In this document: in pieces, positions 1 to 4,938 of the stretch
How positions within the stretch are numbered: position 1 is the first letter of the stretch
How the letters are laid out: every line of letters starts with the position of its first letter
NCBI GenBank assembly: GCA_003641425.1
Contig: QNAH01000140.1
Coordinates: forward strand, 1 to 7,193
Source: Candidatus Zixiibacteriota bacterium
Lineage (GTDB): Bacteria > Zixibacteria > MSB-5A5 > GN15 > PGXB01
DNA length: 7,193 nucleotides
Direction: 5' to 3'
Notes under the pieces: generated by a model
Seen by the model: the letters and a program-made list of their open reading frames with translations, nothing else
Told to the model about the DNA's origin: nothing
Databases searched by the model: none
Made by a program: the position numbers and the translations under genes

Positions 1-1054
1 AGGAACTGGCGGCCAGTTTGTCTATGTCGATGTCGGTTGAGTTTACCCATGTCCCCTCCCGTTTGTCATAAAAACTGGAGGTGGTTACTGTATTAACCGG
101 AAGGAGGGCGGTTACATCGATCCATGTCCCACCGGATTGGGCATATACGGACCCGTCGATTATTTTCAGTTCGGCCAGATTTTCGTAGGAGTCGGCATTA
201 CCGGAGGCGCGTTCGATCAATTTATGCGGGTCGCCGGTGTTGGTCAGGGGCAGATTAAGTTCGCCCTGACCGAAGGCGGCATCCTGGACGCGACCACCCC
301 AGCGGGTCGAAGCCGAATCATACCAATCGGTATCCGACGACTCCAGAAAAGTACCGTCGGCGTTCATCATATTCTGGTAATTACCGTCGGTGTCCTTGAT
401 ATAAACATTGCCATTGGAGACACCTCCCGGTCCCTTGCGGCCGTGGAGCAAATCGCCGGAACAGGTGACATAGCTGTCCATGTATAGATTCGATCCGGCT
501 TGGAGCCAGAGGTTGCCGTTGGAATGAACCCGGCCAAGCAGGGTCATGTCGGGGCCGGGCGCGATTTCCAGATCATTGCCGTAAAAGACCGCGAACTGAA
601 ACAGCGGTACCATGGCACATTCGAATTCCTGAATCAGATTTACTTTGCTGTTATCGACCTGCGAAGACCCCAGGGAAGTTATTGAGTAGGTTTTTACGAG
701 GGCATGCAATCCGGCGAGAGTTCCCTGGGTTAGTACCCTCTGCTCGGCGCCGCCGTTATCGGTGGTATTGTAGGCCAAATTGCATTTATTGATAGTTTCG
801 TTCCCGGAGGGCATGGTTGTCGGCGGGCTACCGGTACTTTCGTACTGCCACTGGATAGCTGCCGAAGCTCTTTCCAGTCCGGCCTCGGCGGCATAGAAGG
901 CCGACATTTCATTGATCTCGTTGCCGGCGATGTTTATTTCATCATCGGCGAGCTTAATGGCGGCGACACCAATGATGATCAGCATAAGCATCACCATCAG
1001 AGCGACAATTGTCGCAAAGCCCCTTTCATTAATACCAAATTTGGTTACAGACAT
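1..1054 (-). CDS. PilX-like minor pilin / pilus tip protein (3' end outside window)
   Basis: Open from an ATG at 1054 to the window edge without a stop: 351 codons, C-terminus missing. Residues 1-12 form a short leader ending NERG, followed by a hydrophobic helix (about 13-36) starting FATIVALMVML. This is a prepilin peptidase signal with cleavage predicted between G12 and F13. Mature residue 5 is Val (V17), not Glu, as in PilX/GspK-type minor pilins that sit at the tip. The motif FYAAEAGLERA (53-63) is typical of the PilX N-terminal domain. From about 154 to 202 there is a Gly/Asn-rich stretch (DLEIAPGPDMTLLGRVHSNG, then NLWLQAG) that I associate with large PilX-like proteins of the DUF4900 kind; that family link is from memory. 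Cysteines at 91, 146 and 198 could form disulfides outside the cell. The start is supported by GAGGAG at 1068-1063, eight bases upstream. It is the third gene of the pilin set, 187 bases after the PilW-like gene. Expected role: initiation and tip of a type IV pilus or pseudopilus; any adhesive role is inference. Confidence 0.85.
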   Translation of the reverse strand, partial: MSVTKFGINERGFATIVALMVMLMLIIIGVAAIKLADDEINIAGNEINEMSAFYAAEAGLERASAAIQWQYESTGSPPTTMPSGNETINKCNLAYNTTDNGGAEQRVLTQGTLAGLHALVKTYSITSLGSSQVDNSKVNLIQEFECAMVPLFQFAVFYGNDLEIAPGPDMTLLGRVHSNGNLWLQAGSNLYMDSYVTCSGDLLHGRKGPGGVSNGNVYIKDTDGNYQNMMNADGTFLESSDTDWYDSASTRWGGRVQDAAFGQGELNLPLTNTGDPHKLIERASGNADSYENLAELKIIDGSVYAQSGGTWIDVTALLPVNTVTTSSFYDKREGTWVNSTDIDIDKLAASS

Positions 1055-1241
1055 AACTATTTCTCCTCGTGCTGTAAATTTTCAATAGACAACATCATTT
1101 ATCTGGCCCTTTATCATTCCGGTCCTGGGTTTTGTCTTTTTATGATTACCACGATCGACATCGTGACAATTCTGCGGTGCTGTTGCGATGATACCGACTT
1201 AATTGGTTATCGGCATCATGGCACATTTTCAAACGGCATTG
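1055..1241 (-). other. 187-base non-coding gap between PilW-like and PilX-like genes
   Basis: The other gap in this pilin set is eight bases, so this one is long. I see no convincing gene in it: the longest ATG-started minus frame I found is about 26 codons and has no ribosome binding site. It contains a perfect 6-bp inverted repeat (1150-1165) and, just after the pilW stop, a weaker imperfect repeat at about 1188-1216. Neither is followed by a T-run on the minus strand, so a Rho-independent terminator is not supported. The last bases hold the ribosome binding site of the PilX-like gene. It may be an mRNA processing or internal regulatory spacer. Confidence 0.5.
1150..1165. repeat. 6-bp perfect inverted repeat, CACGAT-CGAC-ATCGTG
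   Basis: The two arms are exact reverse complements with a four-base loop. The repeat lies between two genes read on the minus strand. No T-tract follows on either strand, so this is not an intrinsic terminator. A short hairpin of this size can occur by chance; it could be a processing site or operator. Confidence 0.35.
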
Positions 1242-2063
1242 TCAAATATCGAGATTCCGCAGATTGACCCGCGAAGTATATTGCCGGCGGCGGTATGGAT
1301 CATCCGGGAAGTCAGGATCGGGCCGCTCGGTTCTTGCGGTCAGTGTAATTTTAACCTGCCTGACGTCATCGTATATGGCCGGCACATCGACAATCAAACC
1401 ATTTTTCATGGTGTACTCAAATTGAAGATCCTCGATATTTTCGGCATAAACCCATGGTTGCTGTCCCGGAAGCTCCATCATCAGGTTGGGATGAAGCGTA
1501 TCGGAATTGTCGATATAGTATTTAATTTGCTGGAGGGCAATTACTATGGCGCCCTTTGAGTAACATTGGGATAGTACCATTTTATTATGCTGAATATGCT
1601 GAGATCCAACCTGGACTTCGCTGATCTGGAAAAACTCTCCGCCACCCGAATCGGGGTGGAAAATATACACCCACTGACCGTCATGGAAACAGGAGATATC
1701 ATGTCCGTCGCAACGCAATTCTGCCGATGGCAGAGGCATATCATGTTCGAGAGGGGCGTCGCAGCCGCCGTCACCGTAGTTGATCAGGATCGTGTCCGGA
1801 TTGGTGTTGTATGCCTGGATACAGGGGAGTCCGAGAGGAAGCTCGTGTCCTGCCATGCGTATTTGCCGCGTCAATTCATCAATAGCCGCACGCGCGTTTT
1901 GCTGCATATCAGTCACCTGTTCCTGAATCGCCCAGTTCTGGTGCTGAGTAATGAAGACTTTGAAAATAACCGTCAGAACAATGGCGCTCAGGAACAACGC
2001 GATCAGGATCTCCATCAGGGTAAATCCCTTTGAGTCAGTGTGACTTAAGATATTTTTCTTCAT
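1242..2063 (-). CDS. PilW-like minor pilin (GspJ-like)
   Basis: Complete, 273 residues. A short leader ends SKG and is followed by FTLMEILIALFLSAIVLTVIF, so prepilin peptidase cleavage is predicted between G13 and F14, with the conserved Glu at mature position 5 (E18). The helix is followed by an amphipathic segment with DELTRQIRMAGHE (62-74), typical of PilW. Near the C-terminus come IEDLQFEYTMKNG (210-222) and VRQVKITLTARTERPDPDF (234-252), then an RxYTSRVNLRNL-like end, all characteristic of PilW-type proteins. Five cysteines (81, 101, 118, 125, 167) are unusual in number and may form extracytoplasmic disulfides; one would be left unpaired. The AGGTGA ribosome binding site overlaps the TAG stop of the PilV-like gene, suggesting coupled translation. 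Expected role: minor pilin in the priming/tip complex of a type IV pilus, inserted in the inner membrane before assembly. PilW is the best family name, though a GspJ-type pseudopilin of a related system cannot be excluded. Confidence 0.85.
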   Translation of the reverse strand: MKKNILSHTDSKGFTLMEILIALFLSAIVLTVIFKVFITQHQNWAIQEQVTDMQQNARAAIDELTRQIRMAGHELPLGLPCIQAYNTNPDTILINYGDGGCDAPLEHDMPLPSAELRCDGHDISCFHDGQWVYIFHPDSGGGEFFQISEVQVGSQHIQHNKMVLSQCYSKGAIVIALQQIKYYIDNSDTLHPNLMMELPGQQPWVYAENIEDLQFEYTMKNGLIVDVPAIYDDVRQVKITLTARTERPDPDFPDDPYRRRQYTSRVNLRNLDI

Positions 2064-2071
2064 GGCTTCAC

Positions 2072-2431
2072 CTATATGCTGTCGGTTCTGACGTAGGCGG
2101 TGATGTTGCTATGCAGGAGATCGCCGCGATTGTTTTCCCATTTGGCCACGATGTCAATTCTTCGGAGATAATTGGCCGTCTTGGTAATGGTCCAGCTTCG
2201 CTGTATCCCCTGTACGGTATCCACTCCTCCGGTTAGCGACATGGTCGTTCGCAATTCCTCCAGCTTATCCTGAAGAAGCTGGGTCGAGGCGGTAGCTTTA
2301 TTCGACCAGTCGTTGGCCTCGAGCGCGACCATGGCCATATTCAAAAGAAGGAGAAGAGACATAGTCAGGATAATTACCGAGACAAGGACTTCAAGAATAG
2401 TGAAGCCCCTGTTTTCAAGAATTGATGTCAT
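2072..2431 (-). CDS. PilV-like minor pilin (GspI-like)
   Basis: Complete, 119 residues from the chosen ATG at 2431. An in-frame ATG at 2485 would add 18 residues, but 2431 is preferred. It has AAAAGGAA seven bases upstream and gives a normal short prepilin leader (MTSILENRG), with cleavage predicted between G9 and F10. The mature N-terminus, FTILEVLVSVIILTMSLLLL, has Glu at position 5 (E14) and continues into a hydrophobic helix to about residue 37. QLLQDKLEELR (51-61) is typical of PilV/GspI. The C-terminal part contains GIQRSWTIT (75-83), LRRIDIVAKWEN (89-100) and a final beta-strand-like HSNITAYVR (107-115). There are no cysteines. It is the first gene of the pilin set, eight bases ahead of the PilW-like gene. 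Expected role: minor pilin that helps start pilus assembly with the PilW- and PilX-like proteins. Confidence 0.85.
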   Translation of the reverse strand: MTSILENRGFTILEVLVSVIILTMSLLLLLNMAMVALEANDWSNKATASTQLLQDKLEELRTTMSLTGGVDTVQGIQRSWTITKTANYLRRIDIVAKWENNRGDLLHSNITAYVRTDSI

Positions 2432-2438
2432 CTCAAAA

Positions 2439-2446
2439 TTCCTTTT
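2439..2446 (-). promoter_or_regulatory. ribosome binding site that fixes the PilV-like start
   Basis: AAAAGGAA on the minus strand, seven bases before the ATG at 2431. It supports this start over the upstream in-frame ATG at 2485, whose use would give an over-long leader. Confidence 0.7.
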
Positions 2447-2461
2447 CTTATAATTTACTGA

Positions 2462-2481
2462 CAGAGAATGAAAATTCTCTG
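2462..2481. promoter_or_regulatory. perfect 8-bp inverted repeat in the leader of the pilin genes
   Basis: CAGAGAAT, then GAAA, then ATTCTCTG. The arms are exact reverse complements, and two further pairs (2459-2460 with 2483-2484) follow a single mismatch. It lies 30 bases before the PilV-like ATG, so it could be an operator or a hairpin in the mRNA leader. On the plus strand the loop is a GNRA tetraloop (GAAA). No T-run follows, so it is not a terminator. The regulator is unknown. It overlaps a weak sigma54-like match (2469-2485). Confidence 0.5.
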
Positions 2482-2583
2482 CCAACTATATTTAATTTCG
2501 ACATTTGCCGGTCACTTTTTGAGCAGGCCGACAGCCTTATTTGTAATCTGATGATAATCAGCATGTTAGAAGAGGATGTTTGA

Positions 2584-2817
2584 ATGGAGTATTTGGAGGG
2601 TTTCATGTTTGAAGATGTTTCTAAAATACCACCTAAAGATAAATACATTTTTCGGAAAATATCTATGGGTTGCGCCCCATACAGTATTGAGGTTGGCAAA
2701 CAGTCCGAATCTGCTGTTTATAAGGCATACTCAATGATTCAAATTATGGAGCGATTAATTCCAAATATTCGTTGCCAAATGACCTTAATCTTTGTTTTCT
2801 TTGGAGTTACCGGTTGA
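2584..2817 (+). CDS. possible small hypothetical gene, 77 residues
   Basis: I do not recognise this protein. The frame begins with ATG preceded by GAGGA (2572-2576) at a seven-base spacing, a very good ribosome binding site, and ends at TGA. The product begins MEYLEGFMFEDVSKIPPKD. The middle part (about 36-56) is polar and could be helical, and the end (LIFVFFGV) is hydrophobic. G+C is about 36% by my count, clearly lower than the neighbouring genes. Codons are A/T-ending, unlike nfo or lon. It could be a real small gene, a decayed remnant of a longer one, or a chance frame in an AT-rich intergenic region. A 6-bp inverted repeat, TATGGG/CCCATA (2664-2681), lies inside it. The stop codon sits within the -35 element proposed for nfo. 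Confidence 0.35.
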   Translation: MEYLEGFMFEDVSKIPPKDKYIFRKISMGCAPYSIEVGKQSESAVYKAYSMIQIMERLIPNIRCQMTLIFVFFGVTG

Positions 2818-2841
2818 CAGAAACCGTAATGGCCGTATATC
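2814..2841 (+). promoter_or_regulatory. sigma70-like promoter candidate for nfo
   Basis: A perfect TTGACA -35 (2814-2819) is followed after 16 bases by TATATC (2836-2841), a 4/6 match to TATAAT. TATCTA at 2838-2843 is a weaker alternative with 18 bases. Transcription would start near 2848, giving a leader of about 60 bases before the nfo ATG at 2911. Assignment is by consensus only. Confidence 0.45.
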
Positions 2842-2845
2842 TATT

Positions 2846-2861
2846 GGGAAATGGGGAAATG
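2846..2861 (+). repeat. tandem octamer GGGAAATG x2
   Basis: Two perfect adjacent copies (2846-2853 and 2854-2861) lie at or just after the predicted transcription start for nfo. This could be a regulator half-site pair or a chance low-complexity duplication. Confidence 0.4.
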
Positions 2862-2910
2862 AGTATTATTATGACCGGGGGAAAAATATTTTAACGAAGG
2901 AATAAATGGA

Positions 2911-3765
2911 ATGTTATTAGGCGCTCATATGTCGATAGCCGGAGGTGTTTATAATGCTGTCCTGGATGGTGAAAAAGCCGGCTGCGATGTCATTCAGATA
3001 TTTACCAAACAATCGAACCAATGGAAAGCCAAGACTCTTACCGATGAAGATATATCCAGATTTCTCGATGAGCAGAAACGCACCGGGGTGAAGGCGGTTT
3101 GCGCTCACACCAGTTATCTGATAAATCTGGGATCGCCCGACGATGCGCTGTATGAGAAATCGATCGAAGCATTCAAAATAGAGATGGAGCGGTGTGACGC
3201 CCTGAAGATTCCGCAACTGGTCATGCATCCGGGTTCCCATGTCGGTTCCGGCGAGGAGGCCGGGCTGAAGAGGATCGGCGATGCCTTCAATCGTCTCCTT
3301 GACGCGATGCCCGACGGGAAAACTTCGATCTGTATCGAGACCACGGCCGGTCAGGGGACCAATCTGGGTTACAAATTCGAGCAACTGGCTCAGATCATAG
3401 ATATGGTGGAAGATAAAAACCGGATGTCGGTCTGTCTTGACACCTGTCATATATTTTCGGCAGGTTACCCGTTGCAGGATCCCAAAGAGTACCGTGCAAC
3501 GATGAAGGAGTTCGATAATATAATCGGCCTGAAGCGTCTCAAGGTGATTCATTTCAATGATTCCAAGAAACCATTCGGATCGAAAAAGGACCGCCATGAG
3601 CATATCGGTGATGGTGAACTGGGGCTGGAACCGTTTCGCAATATCATGAACGACCGGCGTTTCAACAAAGTCCCGAAAATTCTGGAGACGCCCAAGAGTG
3701 ATGATTTGCATGAAGATATCGAAAATCTGGAGCGGTTACGTTCGCTGGTCAAAAACCATGACTGA
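2911..3765 (+). CDS. nfo: endonuclease IV (AP endonuclease, type 2)
   Basis: Complete, 284 residues, close to the usual length (E. coli Nfo is 285). It cleaves DNA 5' to abasic sites and removes 3' blocking groups during base-excision repair in the cytoplasm, using three zinc ions in a TIM barrel. All nine expected metal ligands are visible: H66 (AHTSYL), H106 (MHPGSH), E143 (IETTAGQG), D177 and H180 (CLDTCH), H214 (IHFNDSK), D227 and H229 (KDRHEHIGDGELG) and E259 (LETPK). The N-terminal LGAHMSIAGG is also typical. The start is supported by GAAGGAA (2896-2902) eight bases upstream; a nearby ATG at 2906 is out of frame. It is the first clear gene of the rightward block, and a sigma70-like promoter lies about 70 bases ahead. 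Nothing is missing or broken. Confidence 0.97.
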   Translation: MLLGAHMSIAGGVYNAVLDGEKAGCDVIQIFTKQSNQWKAKTLTDEDISRFLDEQKRTGVKAVCAHTSYLINLGSPDDALYEKSIEAFKIEMERCDALKIPQLVMHPGSHVGSGEEAGLKRIGDAFNRLLDAMPDGKTSICIETTAGQGTNLGYKFEQLAQIIDMVEDKNRMSVCLDTCHIFSAGYPLQDPKEYRATMKEFDNIIGLKRLKVIHFNDSKKPFGSKKDRHEHIGDGELGLEPFRNIMNDRRFNKVPKILETPKSDDLHEDIENLERLRSLVKNHD

Positions 3766-3803
3766 TACCGGGCTCATGAATGTTTAATATGGCTTGTTAA
3801 AAC

Positions 3804-3832
3804 TTGCTAATTGCACCAATGTTGGATAAAAT
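3804..3832 (+). promoter_or_regulatory. promoter candidate placing transcription start at the ychF-like ATG
   Basis: TTGCTA (3804-3809), a 17-base spacer, then TAAAAT (3827-3832), a 5/6 match to TATAAT. The ATG begins at 3839, so transcription would start at or within a base or two of the start codon, giving a leaderless mRNA. Consistent with this, there is no good ribosome binding site: the nearest purine patch is TTGGA, 12 bases away. The TAA inside this -10 is also an in-frame stop, which rules out a longer protein. Confidence 0.4.
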
Positions 3833-3838
3833 ACAATT

Positions 3839-4894
3839 ATGAAACTGGGAATTATAGTGCTGCCCCAATCGGGCAAAACGACACTTTTCAACGCCGCTTC
3901 CGGTCAGCAGGAAGCGGTCGGCGATTATTCCAAGGCGGTACACCGGGCGGTTATCAAGGTTCCCGACCGGCGCCTGGACGATCTCAGCGAATTGCACAAT
4001 CCGAAAAAGACGACTTATGCCGAAATAGAGTTTCTCGATGTGGCCGGGTTTACCGGTAAAGGGAAAAAGGCCAAAGGCGAACCGGATATCATGCACGACC
4101 TGAGATTGATGGACGCGGTAGTGATCGTGGTCGATGCATTCAATCCCGATGCCGACCCGGAGCGTGATCTCCAGATTTTGATCGACGAGATGATATTGTC
4201 CGACCTGATGATGATCGAGCATAATGTCGATAAGCTGGAGAGGACGATCAAGCTGACCGGCAAACAGGAGCGGGCGCGTGAACTTGAAGTGCTCAAACGG
4301 TGTCAGAAGGCGCTCGAGGAAGAGCGGATGCTGATCGAGATCGGTTTGAGCGACGATGATAAAAAAGAGGTCCGTGGTTATTCGTTTTTGACCCTCAAGC
4401 CGCAGTTGCTGGTATTCAACATATCCGAGGATAAACTCCCGGAGTATGCTTCCATTTATGCCGGTTACGAGAAGTACTGCCGGGAGGGGATGCGTGATAT
4501 TTCGGTGATATGCGGCAAGATCGAGATGGAACTGGCGGCACTGGCCGATGAGGATCGGGGGGAATTTTTAAAAGAGCTAAATATCGAGCGTCCGGTGGTC
4601 GAGAAATTTATCAGGAAGTCATTCGGCCTGCTCGGGCTGATTACGTTTTTTACGGTCGGTCCGCCGGAATGCCGGGCATGGATGCTCCGCAAGGGAAGCA
4701 CTGCCCCCAAGGCGGCCGGCACGGTTCATACCGATTTTGAGCGCGGATTTATCCGGGCCGAAGTGGCTTCGTACGACGATTACATGGTACATAAAACGCT
4801 TCCGGCTCTCAAGGCCGCCGCGAAGTTGCATGTGGAGGGGAAGGATTACGTGGTGCAGGACGGTGATGTCATCCTGTTTCGCTTTAATATATAG
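3839..4894 (+). CDS. YchF/OBG-like P-loop ATPase (DUF933/TGS C-terminus)
   Basis: Complete, 351 residues; E. coli YchF has 363. It belongs to the OBG family of translation-factor-related NTPases, cytosolic and ribosome-associated in known members, which favour ATP through an NxxE motif. Visible motifs: Walker A region VLPQSGKTTLFNA (7-19); switch II/G3 DVAG (67-70); an alpha-helical, charged coiled-coil-like insertion (about 112-175); SFLTLKP (182-188); and NISE (194-197) in the ATP-specifying position. The C-terminal TGS/YchF domain (about 262-351) has AWMLRKGSTAPKAAGTVHTD, DFERGFIRAEV and GKDYVVQDGDVILFRF, the clearest family signatures. Two oddities. The first Walker A glycine is Val7 (GTG at 3857). 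The LPQSGKTT wording marks a divergent YchF-like branch rather than the canonical GLPNVGKST type, so a second, canonical ychF may exist elsewhere. ATG 3839 is the only possible start before an in-frame stop at 3827. lon follows 44 bases downstream with no terminator visible, so co-transcription is likely. No gene symbol is given because it may be a paralogue. Confidence 0.88.
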   Translation: MKLGIIVLPQSGKTTLFNAASGQQEAVGDYSKAVHRAVIKVPDRRLDDLSELHNPKKTTYAEIEFLDVAGFTGKGKKAKGEPDIMHDLRLMDAVVIVVDAFNPDADPERDLQILIDEMILSDLMMIEHNVDKLERTIKLTGKQERARELEVLKRCQKALEEERMLIEIGLSDDDKKEVRGYSFLTLKPQLLVFNISEDKLPEYASIYAGYEKYCREGMRDISVICGKIEMELAALADEDRGEFLKELNIERPVVEKFIRKSFGLLGLITFFTVGPPECRAWMLRKGSTAPKAAGTVHTDFERGFIRAEVASYDDYMVHKTLPALKAAAKLHVEGKDYVVQDGDVILFRFNI

Positions 4895-4923
4895 GTATCA
4901 AACCGTCTGTTGAATGCGCCCTG

Positions 4924-4931
4924 AAAAGGAG
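4924..4931 (+). promoter_or_regulatory. strong ribosome binding site of lon
   Basis: AAAAGGAG, seven bases before the ATG at 4939, sets the lon start. No CIRCE-type heat-shock operator is visible in the 44-base gap before lon. Confidence 0.7.
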
Positions 4932-4938
4932 TTCATAT

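Larger units (their letters stand above)
2432..2910. other. 479-base AT-rich divergent intergenic region
   Basis: It separates the leftward pilin genes from the rightward nfo-ychF-lon genes and must carry promoters for both. It contains the pilV ribosome binding site and an 8-bp palindrome near the left end. It also has a 5-bp inverted repeat (CTGAT-GATA-ATCAG, 2548-2561), a possible small gene (2584-2817) and a sigma70-like promoter (2814-2841). A tandem octamer (2846-2861) and the nfo ribosome binding site (GAAGGAA, 2896-2902) complete it. I find no tRNA, riboswitch or insertion-sequence signature. Confidence 0.6.

Noticed and set aside
137..685. Plus-strand frames at 137-487 and 500-685
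   Set aside because: They are shadows of the PilX-like gene, which is open on the minus strand from 1054 to the window edge and has its N-terminal signal and ribosome binding site.
1090..1140. T-rich stretch after GGTCCTGGG as a plus-strand terminator
   Set aside because: I could not find a stable stem (only CCC/GGG pairing), and no plus-strand gene ends here.
608..1227. Shared string CATGGCACATT near 610 and near 1218
   Set aside because: It is a single short match with no flanking similarity. One copy lies inside the PilX-like coding sequence, so it is probably chance.
1203..2033. Plus-strand frames (1203-1559, 1587-2033) antisense to the PilW-like gene
   Set aside because: The minus strand encodes a clear PilW-type protein with a prepilin signal; these frames have no family features.
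2548..2561. 5-bp inverted repeat CTGAT-GATA-ATCAG as an operator
   Set aside because: It is too short to separate from chance in an AT-rich region; recorded only in the intergenic description.
2448..2699. Minus-strand frame of 83 codons upstream of the PilV-like gene
   Set aside because: It needs a TTG start, has no ribosome binding site, overlaps the leader of the PilV-like gene and has no prepilin signal.
2917..3711. 264-codon antisense open frame inside nfo
   Set aside because: It mirrors the nfo codons almost end to end. The sense strand has all nine metal ligands, and the antisense product has no known motif.
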